From Chlorella sorokiniana (taxonomy: Eukaryota; Chlorophyta; Trebouxiophyceae; Chlorellales; Chlorellaceae), in assembly GCA_025917655.1 (NCBI GenBank), contig CP084613.1, positions 2,978,001 through 3,042,000 on the forward strand: a DNA stretch of 64,000 nucleotides, written 5' to 3'. Below, piece by piece: positions 12,319-22,645 of the stretch; positions within the stretch are counted from its first letter, which is position 1, and every line of letters starts with the position of its first letter. The position numbers and the translations under genes were made by a program. Below the pieces are notes generated by a model, which worked only from the letters and a program-made list of their open reading frames with translations, was not told where the DNA came from and searched no databases.

Positions 12319-14755
12319 CGTCAGGGCGCCACCCGCCTCTCTCCTTCCGGATGGCCTGCGCCGGCAGTCGCACGCCCCCAGCATGCTACGCGGCGCCGTG
12401 CTGCGCCCGCCCACCTCAGCTTCTGCACCGCCTCCTCCAGCGCCGCGTCCAGCACCGCAGGCAGGCCAAGCGCGTACCGCTCCACCATGGAATCCACCAG
12501 GCCGGGGCCACGCCTGCGGGGGCCGGGTAGGGGGAGCATGGTGAGCGCGCCAGCGGCCCCAGCAGCGTCGAAGCGGCTCAATCACCCAGCTGGCCCTTGT
12601 GAAGGACCCGCCCGCCCAGCCCCCCGCCCACCGCTCAGCCTGCCCTCAACATACGCCCGCAGCTCCTGAAGGCTGTCAAAGGCCGGGGGAGGGGGCAGGC
12701 GCCGCGGCCGCGGCTGGGGCATTGCCGCGCTCGCCAGGCTCCGCGCCCGCCGCTCCAGCCCCCTCCTCTGCGGCGCCGTCCTCGGCCTGCTGCGCCCCGG
12801 CTCCGCCACCAGGCTGCCCGCTGCGTGCATGTGCTGCGCCACCAGGTGCAGCGAGTCGGGGTGCTGCCAGGGCGGCCGTGCTGCAGCGCGCCGTCGTCCA
12901 GCAGCTGCTGCGCGCGGCGCGGGCCAGCCGGCTCCACGGCAGGTAGGTGTGGCCCTCGCCCGCCGCCGCCGAGGCCAGGCAGTGCTGCATGGCCAGCGCC
13001 GCGCGGCTGACCAGGTCGGCGGGGGCGCCCACGCGGCTGGCCAGCAGGTCCACCTTGCTGCGTGCGGGGAGGGGAGGGGCGGCGGGGGCGTGAGAGGCGG
13101 GTGAGACAGGGGCGGCAGCGGTGTCAGTCGGTTGGTGGCGGCGGGGGACGGGGCTGTGCAGCAGGGGCGGCAGGCAGGGGGCCTGCGGGTGGCGGCCCCA
13201 CCTGAAGGGCAGCCCGCAGCCCGCCAGGGCGGCGTAGGGTCGCGGCGCAGGCGGTGCACGGTGTGGGGCCCGTGCCGCTGGGCGTGCGTTGCGCCAGGGG
13301 CAGCGGGATGCCGTGCTCCTTCAGGAAGACCACGCCCTCGCGGGTGCCTGCGGGTGCGTGGGTGGGTGGGGGGGGGGGTGGGGGGTTACACAGTCGTGTG
13401 TGATGTGTGTGCATGTGTGTGTGTAAGGGGAGGGGGCGGCCAGGCGTTGAGGTACGTTGAAGTGGTTGGGTGGGGTGCAAGTGCGCAAGGCAGCACCTCC
13501 ACACCCCCGCTGCTCCCCCGGGCCCCTCCCCCGGCCAGCAGCCCGCACCCTTGCTGGCATCCCACGCCCGCTTGATCTTCTCGGCCTTGCTGCGCCCGAT
13601 GCTGTCGCACTCCTGCAGGTACTGCACCGCCCTGGGGCTGCTCAGCTTGGACTCGATGTCGGCGCCCCAGCGGGCCACCAGGCGCTGAGGGGAGCGGGGG
13701 GCCGCGGGGGCAGGGGGTGCGTGAGTGGAGGGGCGTGGGGGCGCTGGGCAGGCCGGGCAAGGGTGCAGAGCTCGCACGCAGGGCCAGCTGGACGTGAGGG
13801 GCTGGGCAGGTTGGGGCAGGCGGGTGTGGGGGCGGCCCACCTTGGCGGTGGCGGGGCCCACCCCCGGGATGGCGCCGCCCCCAGGTACGCCTCCATCTCG
13901 CCGCTGGTGGCGGGGCTCAGCTCAGACATGTCGCTGGCCCGCAGCTGCTTCCCGTACTGCGTGTGCTCCACCCACACGCCGCGCAGCGCCAGCGACTGCC
14001 CCACCACCACCGGGGCAGCGTGCCCACAACGGTGATCACGCGGCGCCGCCGCCCGCCCGCCCCGCCTCGCCGCCCGCCGCCGACCCCTCCGCCAGCTGCA
14101 GCCTGAACACCGTGTACGCGGTGTCATCTGCGCGGAAGGTCACCTTCTGCACTGTGCCCTGCACACTCACCTCGCCGGGGCGGCGGCCGGCGCTGGCGGC
14201 GGCGCCGCCGCTGCTGGAGCCGCGCCGTGGCCATCGACGACGCTGCGCCTGCTCTGCTCCGCGATGCTGCTGCCAAAGGATCCATAAGGGAATCCCTGGC
14301 GGGTAATGCTGGGGTAGGTGGGGGCGCGGCCGGCTCCGCGAGCTGCTCGGGAGGAGGGCAGGCTGGGCGGGGGCCCGGGCGACCGCCGTCTGCAGGGAGG
14401 CGTGCAGACTGTCTGGCCCCCACTGACCGCCTCCGCCAGCCTGTGCTTGAGCCTGCCTCTCTGCCCAGCGCTGCAGAGCAGTGGGCCTTGAGCCGGACGC
14501 TGTCCGCAGAAAGCGCCTGGACAAGTGCCAGGCGCTGCGCAGGTGCCACCTGCCGCCGCCGGCACCGCCAACGCTGGCGTCCTGCTGCAGGCGAGCAGCC
14601 GCGGCTGCCGAATGTCCTGTCACTGCTTGTCTCGTCATACAGGTGCCAGATGTAACTTTCAGCGCCCCAGTCTCCCACTGGGCGCTAGGGCCGCCGGCCA
14701 GCGCCTTTATTAGTAGGTCTCGCAAGCGCTCCTGCAGCAGCCGATATGTCAACAT
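8676..14755 (-). CDS. RecD2/YrrC-type ATP-dependent DNA helicase (SF1B)
   Basis: A 5'-3' superfamily 1B DNA helicase of the bacterial RecD2 (YrrC/TraA) type. In order on the minus strand: an OB-like N-terminus (VQGTVQKVTFRADDTAYTVF; ALRGVWVEHTQYGKQLRA; ATSGEMEAYLG) at about 14190-13880; helix-hairpin-helix segments (DSIGRSKAEKIKRAW near 13600; RRIGPKTAEKIKAAW near 12250); the P-loop (VVTGGPGCGKTTVVQTLVKL) at 11690-11760; Walker B (ADAVLVDEASMLSLP) and GDVDQLPPVG at about 11130-11010; LREIFRQAAQSAI; VITPMRKG; NGDQG near 10030; and the UvrD-C2 motif YAVTVHKAQGGEA followed by LTRAKRQLVVV at about 9675-9376. A Gln tract ends the protein. One-base frame breaks occur at 9136-9141, 11729-11734 (inside the P-loop), 13878-13882 and 14012-14015. 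The first ~170 codons are low-complexity, and the start codon is uncertain. About twelve exons. The gene is divergent from PSF2. Confidence 0.85.
8695..8720 (+). repeat. (CTG)n microsatellite encoding a minus-strand Gln tract
   Basis: About 8.5 CTG units. On the minus strand these are CAG codons giving eight consecutive Gln near the C-terminus of the RecD2-type helicase. Confidence 0.9.
10128..10165 (+). repeat. (CCG)n microsatellite
   Basis: About twelve CCG units in the helicase gene, close to the exon coding for the FRVGDAVIQLANDYDKE block. Read on the minus strand as GGC/GGN it would be a poly-Gly stretch, so it is either a coding insertion or the end of a very short intron. Confidence 0.85.
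12281..12319 (+). repeat. (GGCA)n tetranucleotide microsatellite in a helicase intron
   Basis: Nearly ten GGCA units. The tract lies directly before the acceptor of the exon that begins SLCRRIGPKTAEK on the minus strand, so the repeat forms most of a pyrimidine-rich (TGCC)n tract of that intron. Confidence 0.9.
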
Positions 14756-15137
14756 GCGGCTGCCAACAGCATGCCTTCAACAGCATCGCTACCCCCGCAT
14801 GTTGCACAGATGGAGGGTTCAATGGCAGGATGGGTGCTTGTGCACTGCGCAAATAACATCGAACTGGGTCCAAATAGCATGTATCGAGAAACAGATCGGA
14901 GCCTGCTCTGTTTCTGCGTACCGTAACAAGAAAGGTAGATTTTTTGCGTTGGATGGCGAGGTTGTTGCGACTTCACCGTTTGTCTTTCTGTTGCATCGTC
15001 TCATTGAGGTGTTCTGCGTGACGAGCGCACGGCGTATGTGCAGCAGACACTGCAGGCTGGCGACGTTCCCTTTGAAACCGCCTCTTCTTAGGACGCCTTC
15101 AAAAAGCGCTGTTTAACCAAGAATCACCTGCAGGACC
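14756..15137. other. Divergent intergenic region between helicase and PSF2
   Basis: About 380 bp, more AT-rich than the flanks, with no supported gene. It should carry both promoters. The left edge is uncertain because the helicase start is not fixed. Confidence 0.45.
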
Positions 15138-16263
15138 ATGGCTTACTGCAAGCAGGAGCAATGGCCGTGCACACCAGAGGAGGTGGGGCGGCCGCTTGGC
15201 AGCGCGCGGCGCAAGGCCCACCTTTGCCCTCAGCGCCTGCACGCTTACACTGCGTGCGATGCTTCCGCAGATGTACTTCAATGCTAAAGATGAGCTCATC
15301 ACCATAGTGCCAACCTTCTCGTTGCCTACAGAGAACGCCACGTGCTTGTGCATCAGCGTAAGCGCGTGGTTGGAGCATCTGCGGCTGCAGCGTGGCTTGC
15401 GCGCTGACTGCACTGACGTGGCACTGTTGCAGGGCGAGTGGGGCCCGTTCCAGCCCAATCGCGAGTGCCAGGTGCCGCTGTGGCTGGCACACACGCTATG
15501 GAAGCGCAAGCGGTGTTCCATCCGGGCGCCCGCGTGGATGGGTTTAGAGCACCTGCAGGCCGTGCTCAACAATGAGCGCACGGAGCCCGGTGCCTTCCAG
15601 CCCCTGCCCTTCCACTACATCGAGGTGGCCCACTTCCTGTTCACCTCGGGCACAGACGGCAACCTGCCGCAGGAGGTGTTTGGAGATGAGCTGGCTCGGG
15701 TGCGTGAAGGGCGGCCGAGAGGACGCCGCCGCCACAGCTGCGTGCATCTTCGCCCCCTGATACCGCGCCCAGCTCGCTCCTGGCTGATTGAGGCCGGCTT
15801 GCCCCCCCCAACAAAACCAAACACACAGGTCAAGGACCAGGTTGAGCTGGTGCAGAAAACGCGGTGGAACAAGATCATGGCGGGCCTGGCCACGCTGCAG
15901 GGAGCCATCACCGTCAAGCTGAACAACCTGGCGGCCATGGAGATCAATGCGGGTGGGCGGGCGGGCGGGCGCGGCGCGTGAGGGACGCCCTGCTGCTGGC
16001 CAGTGTGCGCTCTTCCGTGTGCCGACGACGCGTGGTCCACGCCCTCTGCGAGCGACACCTGGCAGGAGAGCGCTGCATCCTGCCACCCGTCCATTGCAGT
16101 GCGTCCCTTCTTCCTGGGCTCGCTGGACATGTTTCTGCGGTACCAGCGCATGGAAGAGGCCGCCATTGGCGGTAGCAGCCAACAGGGCGGCTCCCTTGCG
16201 CCCAGCACGCAGCAGCAGCAGCAGCCGGCGCGGCAGCTGCGGCAGGCCCACATCGCGCGATAA
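15138..16263 (+). CDS. PSF2: GINS complex subunit PSF2
   Basis: Subunit of the GINS tetramer, part of the CMG replicative helicase. Five exons join in phase: 15138-15182, 15271-15357, 15433-15699, 15829-15952 and 16100-16263, giving about 230 residues, close to the usual family length. The start MAYCKQEQWPCTPEE joins to MYFNAKDELITIVPTF, the usual N-terminal block of PSF2. It continues GEWGPFQPNRECQVPLWLA, RAPAWMGLEHLQAVLNNER, FQPLPFHYIEVAHFLF, LNNLAAMEIN and VRPFFLGSLDMF, all diagnostic. The 75-bp intron 15358-15432 is a multiple of three and leaves the frame open, so a naive model would read through it. No frame break is seen. The C-terminal tail is Gln-rich. A TGTAA at 16497-16501 would lie inside the converging TMEM144-type gene. 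Confidence 0.93.
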
Positions 16264-16399
16264 CGCTACTGGATGCAGGGATGCTGCGGGCCCCAGCGCT
16301 CGTCATGCGTGTGTTGTCTCAGCCTCCCAGTGAAGCGATTCGTTATACACATGTTTGACAGTGCCGGCACGCAGTTTTCACACACCAAGCAGGCAGGGA

Positions 16400-18008
16400 T
16401 CAGCTCTGCTTGGATGTTGCCAGCAGCGCTGCACCAAACACCAGCACCGCACCAGATGCGAAATATGTGGCCAGCGGCCGCACCCTTGGATTTCTTTGTA
16501 AAGCAATATGCCCCAGATACCTGCCACGAAGAGGCCACACTGCATGATCGGCATTGCGACGGCGAGCCCAATGGCGGGGTTGGTCACTGCCGCGATGCAG
16601 GCTGTATTGCCTGCGCTCCACACCGCGCCGGCGCACATGCCCGGAAACGCTGCTCGGCTGCTGGTGGCCTGCGGGGGTAGCAGCAGAGCAAAGGGGGTTT
16701 GGGCTCATGTGTGCACAACATCAGCATGCGTGCGAGTATTGGCGCCAGCACCGCCGCGAGCGGCTGCAAGACAGGGTGCTTGGTGCATGCAGCGGCGGGC
16801 AAGGCAGGACCATGGGTGGCTGTGTGGGCGTGCAGCGCCGCGCCTGGGTGAAGGTGATGTGGCGCGTGCAGGTGAGGGCCAGCGTGGACAGCGGCGCCGC
16901 CAGCAGCACCCCCAGCGCAAAGGACGGCACAAACTGGATGCCTCGCGCCGTGGGCGGCGCCCAAAGCATGGGTGCCAGGATGAGGCCTGTGAGGGTTGCG
17001 CAGCGGTTCATGCGGCTGGCTGAGAGGCCGCGGGTGACCCAGGCGCGCAGGCACCGCACGCAGGCGGCCCGCCGGTGCATGCAGCCTCACCTCCAAACAC
17101 TCCCGCCAGCACTGCCGCTGCCAGGCCAAGCAGCATGCGCACGCCGGGGGAGAGGCGCTGCTGCCAGGTGAGCGCGTCCAGCGCCCAGCGCACAGCCACC
17201 TCGTCGCCCTGCAGCAAGTCCTCCCTCATGCCCTCGCCCGCTGCAAGCAGGACCCAGAGCGACGTGTGTTGGCGGATGCGGTTGCAGCCGCACTGCCCGC
17301 GGCGGCCACCACGACAGCCGCTCCCTTGCAGGGTGCCACCACGCCAGGCACCTCCCCACCGCAGCCCGCAGCATCACCCTGCTGGGGGTCGGCATCGTCG
17401 CCACTCTCGGCGCCTCCCGCCCAGGCGGCCAGCGCAATGCCAGCCACGCCAGCCAGGATGAGGGCCAGGGCGAGCAGCGCCTTGCCCACGCTGGCCAGCT
17501 CCTCCCCTGCCACCAGCACACCCCAGCTGAAGGAGCACAGCACGGCCACGCCGCACCACACGCCCGTGGCGGCCGACATGCCAATCAGGCCGATGGCGGT
17601 GACGGAAAAGCTGGAGCTCACAACAAAAACCGCTCCGCTCACCAAGCCCCACCAGGTGAACACCTGCAGGCTCAGGGAAGCTCACGACAGGTTGGGGACA
17701 TGCAATTATCAGGCGTAAGCCAGCGCTGCTCCTGGTCGAGATCGACTCACCCTGGGCGGAAATGCCAGCAGGATGGCGCTGGAAAGGACCACGCCCTCCG
17801 CTAGCCAGTAGGTCATGACCAGCGGCGGCACAATGCGCGCTTTAGGCAGCTTTGTGAACACCCCAAAGGATCCATTAAATACAGCGCTGCAGACACTTGC
17901 AAGACAGGGCAGGGAAAAAAAAGAGGTGCGGCGGCGCCGCGCCACCGGTGCCCATGGAACCCAATCAATACCAATGCTGCGGATCGCTTCAAGGCCCAAA
18001 TTGGGCAT
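16400..18008 (-). CDS. TMEM144-type multi-pass transporter (EamA/DMT-like)
   Basis: Polytopic membrane protein of the TMEM144 family, putative carbohydrate or metabolite transporters. The minus-strand exons read, in order: VFNGSFGVFTKLPKARI then YWLAEGVVLSSAILLAF; VFTWWGLVSGAVFVVSSSFS, IGLIGMSAATGVWCGVAVL and ALILAGVAGIALAAW (to 17378); a hydrophilic loop exon from 17240 (REDLLQGDEVAVRW); LILAPMLWAPPTARG; and the last exon GAVWSAGNTACIAAVTNPAI, FVAGIWGILLYKEIQ. The hydrophobic segments number about nine or ten. The loop junction 17378/17240 is in phase (Q-A-G-E-G-M). The final exon needs one extra base in the run 16483-16485 to pass from KEIQG to PLATYFASGAVLVF, ending at 16400. The start at 18008 (MPNLGLEAIRS) is tentative. 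Confidence 0.75.
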
Positions 18009-18286
18009 GTAGTCATCAAAATTATGAATGAATCCACCTGAGAGCCGCAAGCACAATGCCGATGTGAAATTCGTCCATATTGGCTGCGCTTATTGGAGGC
18101 TGCGCTGCCCCTCGACACGGTAACGGCGAACCTGTGATTTAATCAAGAGGCATGCGAGCTCATGGAAGAGGTAGAAGGAAGAAGAAGTTTCGTGGACCAG
18201 CCAGGTGGGCGGTCCAGGCCGAGTTACCAGCATACCCGCAATTTCCGAATTCCCTTTTGATTGATCAGTGCTACAATCAGCGTTCG

Positions 18287-19419
18287 ATGGCAACGCAGCT
18301 TTCTCGAATGCTCACCATGTCGAGCGCCACTGTCTGCCATTGTGCCGCACGATTGCCCAACAGGCCCACGACGGCCATACATTCACGCCGCCTGGTGGCC
18401 GTGCCAGCCCATGGGTTTCGCAGGCTGGCGGCCGAGCGGCGCCAGGCCGCTGGTCACCGCCTTTTGCCGCTGGGGAGGCCTTTCGGAGAGCGTGCAGCGT
18501 CCCCGGCGTGCGTTGCCTGGCCAGCAAGAGCGACAGCTCGGACAAAAGCTGGGGCGAGATCGCATCCGAGGCGGCGCAGCTGGGTGCTGACCTGGTCAAG
18601 AAGGTTGGGTCCACTGTGAGCAAGGCCGTGGGTGCCATTGTGCCGACCAAGGAGGAGGAGGAGCGGGTGCAGCGCAGGGACAGGGAGCAGCGGAGACGGG
18701 AGGATATATACCGGCCGGGTGAGCTGAGGTCAACTGTTGGACACCCCCTGAAGCTCTCGCCAAGATGCTTCAGCTGGCTGAAGTGGTTTTGGGTCGCGCA
18801 TTTGCCCCGGCCTGCAGAGGACGCGTTTGGCGGCGGCCTGGTCGGCGGCCTGATGGGCCGTGCCGTGGGCTCCATGCTCCGCAGCGCGATGGGCGCCCTC
18901 GGGGAGCAGCTGCGCGAGGCGCAGGAGCAGGTGGCTGATGTGCAGGACCGCGCTGCTAGCGCCATCCAGGCCAGCAGCAGGCTGCGGCAGCGCATGGGCG
19001 GCGAGGTGCGGGTGGGGCCCGCCATGTCCCAGAGCAGCAGCACCAGCATCATCAACGGCCAGATGAGCCGCAACGTGACCCTCATCATGCCGGTGGTTGG
19101 CCCGGGCGGCAAGACGGCACAGGCACGAGCGCGCTGTGCCCCTGCCCGCACCCTGCACGAAACCTGCTGCATGCAACTGTCTGCCCTCCTGTGCTGCGCG
19201 CTTAACCATGGCCCGCAGGCAGGCTTCTCACCCTCACCTGCGGCGCCTGCTCCCCATGCCGCGCAGGCCCAGGTGCAGTATGTGGAGGGCGGCAGCGCAC
19301 AGCAGCAGCTGGGCATCGTGGTGCAACTGCCCAGCGGCGAGGTGGTGGAGCTGGACGGCGGCAGCGGCCCTGCAGGACAGGTCATCGACGTGGACTGGCG
19401 CTCGGTGGACGACAAATGA
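18287..19419 (+). CDS. Conserved unknown protein with presequence-like N-terminus
   Basis: Function unknown. The ATG at 18287 opens a basic, Ser/Ala-rich, acid-free N-terminus (MATQLSRMLTMSSATVCHC) typical of plastid or mitochondrial presequences. To connect it to the mature part, one base is needed in the G run 18472-18475 (PLG-EAFRRACSVPG). The mature part reads SKSDSSDKSWGEIASEAAQL and KKVGSTVSKAVGAIVP, then a charged KEEEERVQRRDREQRRRED helix. After an intron comes a Gly-rich membrane-like segment (FGGGLVGGLMGRAVGSMLRS), then QLREAQEQVADVQDRAASAI, MSRNVTLIMPVVGPGGKTAQ and a final exon LGIVVQLPSGEVVELDGG. The stop is at 19417-19419. It looks like a small organelle-targeted membrane-associated protein, but I cannot name a family. 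It is divergent from the TMEM144-type gene. Confidence 0.6.
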
Positions 19420-19710
19420 CGCGTGGGAATTGCACAGCGAGCGGCACCCGCTGGCTCGCAGATGCCCTGAGCCCTTGTTGGACCAACTTGGCTTGCCAAA
19501 GTCCCTTTTGTACTCCATTCAACACTGCTCCAGTTGAATCCAATCATGCCCCACTAGTGTGCCTTACTCTGCACGAGCCTTTTTCCATCAGACTGCTGCC
19601 CTTCCTTTGCTTTGCTAACGCCGGCAGTTTTTTCTCTGTGTGCATTGCATTTTGTTGTGAGACGTGAGCTGCAAGCTGTGGGTGCACTGCCTGCCTGCCT
19701 CAGTCCGTGG

Positions 19711-21524
19711 TCATGCGCAGTCTCCCGCCTCCAGGCATGCTGCCAGCAGCTCAGGCAGGTCAGCTCCACCATCCACCGTCTCCAGCGCCTCGATCTCCGC
19801 CTTGCTGCCGCTGGCCACCATCTGGCGCAGCTCCGCGGCCCACTCTGGTGCTGCCTCATGCAGGGTTGCAGCCAGGTTGGTGGCCATGGATCTGTCACGA
19901 CTCGTCAGCTCCTGCCAGGGCAACCAGTGGGATGCAGGCACGATCAATAGTAGCTGTGGCCCTGGGTCGCTGTGCCGCCGCCATTCCTGCCCTCACCTGG
20001 AAGGCGCCGGCATCTGCACGCTGCAGCTGGGCTGAGCGTGCTCCCAGCCAAACCAGCTTCGGCAAGGCATAGTGCGGCGATTCCAGCCCCATCCTGTGGC
20101 TTCCAAACCGGTAGATGCACAGGATGTTGACCCCTGCCTGCTCATGAAGCAGTGTGGGCATAGGTGGTGTGATGGCTGATGTAGCTAGGCTACACAGTGG
20201 CAGGTCAGAGATGCTTGCTCACCGGGTTCCAGTCGACCAGACCCACCAGCGGCATCCCAGGGAAGGCGGCGCTGAGGCAGCTGAGGAAGGCCCTGCAGCG
20301 CAGGCAGCCGGCGACCTGTCAGCTCCAGCCAAGGACATGCACATGCAAGGGCCAGCTGCAGGGGGCTTGCCTGGTGGCCAGGTCGGGCACGCCCTTGGCT
20401 GTCACCAGCACGCAGGGCACCTCATCGAAGAACCGCTGCTGTGCCAACCGCTGCAGTGATGCACAGTCGAGTGAAGTGGAGGGCATGGGCGGCAAGGTAA
20501 TGTTGCTTCAGGGTCAAGGGGGCAGGGCAGGTAGTTGGCACCTGGAACACTGCGTCCTTCTCCACTACCAGCATCAGCTGCGCGTCACTCTGGAAGGCCA
20601 GATCCCGCAGCACGTGAGTAATGTCCCCAGGGATGGGCACGCCGCAGCTGCCAAGCGCGGCACAGTCCACCGTGATGCCTGCACACAGGGCCCCGGTCGT
20701 CAAGCACCCATGTTTGTATCGGAGAGGCTGGAAGTCGAGAAGGCATCCCTGCCTCCGCCCACCTGCTCGCTGGTCGTGCACCAAGAGGCGCCCAGCCACC
20801 AAGCCCTTGCTGCTTGCAGTGATGCCCAGAGCTGAGCGTGGCACCTGCAGCATGCCCACTGCATCCTGGATGGCCTCGCCCACGTCCCGCGGCGAGCGGA
20901 ATACCTGGGAGGCGGCATCATGGAGCGCTGCCAGTGAACAGCGTGCGGGGCAACCATGCACACATGAAAGCCAATAAACACAAGTATGCGCTGTTGAACA
21001 TCAGCTCAGCCACCAGTGCAGCGCACCTCCAGTGTCTTGAGCTTGTACCACATCTCTCGCTGTGTAACGGTGAGCCCTGCCAACAAGTTGTCATGCACAG
21101 CTTCCAGCAGCACAAACAAGCGCGCTACTGACTCTGCACTTTCGGGATGCCGCCCTACCAAGGAGCGCAGCTGGGTATAATGCTGCATTTGAAGCCGGTA
21201 CAGACCAGGAGCCTCATCGTCGCCATCGCTGTGGCCAGCAGCTGTAGCAAGGGCGTGGTTGCTGGCGCCCCGCTGTGCCACCTCAATCTCAGGCAGCTGC
21301 CCCTCGCACAGCTGGCTGACAAACCAGAGCGTGACAGACTGAATGCGGCGCAGCACCTCCTCGGCAGATGCATCCATGTCGAGCGCCGCCTTGCTGCCGC
21401 CCTGTCCATCAGCTGCCAGCGGCTCGTTGCCATTCTCGCCTGCATCGACCTCCAAATCATGATCTTGCTGGAACTCATCTGATGGCCCGTGTGCAAACAT
21501 GGCGCTGAGAAGAAGGTCAGCCAT
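19711..21524 (-). CDS. Topoisomerase VI subunit A / SPO11 family protein
   Basis: DNA-cleaving subunit of the type IIB topoisomerase/meiotic break family. The start ATG is at 21524 (MADLLLSAMFAHG). The winged-helix 5Y-CAP domain has TVTQREMWYKLKTLE, whose Tyr aligns with the catalytic Tyr of SPO11 RDIYY/RDIFY motifs. It is followed by VFRSPRDVGEAIQDAVGM and ALGITASSKGLVAGRLL. The Toprim domain has the Glu motif LMLVVEKDAVFQ, then VTAKGVPDLATRQF, LVGLVDWNPVGINILCIYRF, GSHRMGLESPHYALPKLVWL and, last, AEIEALETVDGGADLPELL. The stop is at 19711. The motif VDWNP replaces the usual DxD by DxN. The texture (TQRE-WYKL, DWNP, a GIxASSxGLVAGRL-type block) is closer to plant TOP6A/SPO11-3 than to SPO11-1, by eye only. 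No frame break was noticed. It is divergent from the G-patch-like gene. Confidence 0.88.
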
Positions 21525-21750
21525 GGTGCCCACGGCCTGCTGGCTTTGAGTTCACTGTACCTCTTGGGCAAACTAAGATAATATGGGCACGACAAGGGGC
21601 CTAAATTTTGATCAGGGGCTGCTGCTGGAAAGGACGCATTCTGTCATTCCAGGAGGTGTTGAATGGGGCTGTCGACATATTTCCAGAACCTTTTTCATCC
21701 TCGCCATTAACTTGCCCACCATCCTGGCAATCAGTCTTGGTTGCATTTGC

Positions 21751-22451
21751 ATGAAGCGCAAGGCCTTCGTGCCCCCAGGCGCCTACAGACAGCTGAAGTT
21801 GCAGGACATGCTGGGCAGCAGGTCCCTCAGGCACCAAAGGCAGGCAGTGGGACCATCAGTGTGTTTGACTGCTTATACATGCGACGCATGAGCAGTGCAA
21901 GGGGCGCAGGAACCAAGGATGGAACGCTGGTGCTGCAAGGCTCGCGAGCGCTTGTGTTTGATTTGGACCTGCACGAGGCAGCGCAAGCCGTCCTTCCTCG
22001 CAACACCGCAGTCAACCTACACAAAGCGCACGCGGCTGCGGTGACAGCGCTTGCCGCAGGCCAGCCAATGGGACAGCTGTGGACAGACCAGCAATGTGAG
22101 ATGGCAGAGACGCTGCAAATCGGCAGAGTGGCCGTGATCATTGCAGACGATCGCTCATCGGCAATTCCAGAAGCAGAGTGGACCCTTCGACAGCGTGTGG
22201 CAACAGAGATCAAGGCTGGAAAGCCAGCCAACACCGGCCAGGTCATTCCACCAGACAACATAGGTTGGTTGCAGTGGCACAAAGCCTGACACAGCTGCAC
22301 CAGCTCATATCAACAGCGTTGCCTTTCTGAAAATGCAGGTGCCAGGATGCTGGCTCGTATGGGCTGGCAGCCTGATCAAGCTGTCAGCACCCAGCTGGTG
22401 CTGCCAGAGCTTCGTTGGAATAGGGCGGGCGGGGCAGCAATCCTGCTGTGA
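21751..22451 (+). CDS. Small protein with C-terminal G-patch-like motif
   Basis: Two exons. The ATG at 21751 gives MKRKAFVPPGAYRQLKLQD. One base must be added in the CCC at 21824-21826 to continue as SPQAPKAGSGTISVFDCLYM. The body is a moderately hydrophobic alpha/beta-looking region (LVLQGSRALVFDLDLHEAAQ; RVAVIIADDRSSAIPEAEW). The exon ends PPDNI with a phase-1 donor at about 22263, and the next exon begins after AATGCAG at about 22338, giving NIGARMLARMGWQPDQAVS. This resembles the start of a G-patch (G-x-x-ML-xx-MGW), although the following Gly residues are absent. The stop is at 22449-22451. G-patch proteins activate DEAH helicases in RNA metabolism; here that is only a suggestion. It is less GC-rich than its neighbours. 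Confidence 0.45.
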
Positions 22452-22645
22452 CGCGGCATGTAGCTCAGGCGACACGCTTTCGGCGGGCCACCCAGGCAGC
22501 AGGCGAGCGTGCAGCAGGGCAGACTGTGAAAACCTCCGCTAAGTCCACATGAAGGAGGGCTTGGCGCATCAGCGGCGCCTCAGAAGGTGCATTGCAACTG
22601 CACGCGGCCTGACAAAAGGCACAGGGAGGCAATGAAGCAGACAGA

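Noticed and set aside
14900-15116. Plus-strand frame reading into the region upstream of PSF2
   Set aside because: It has no coding character, ends before the PSF2 start, and lies in an AT-rich promoter-like region.
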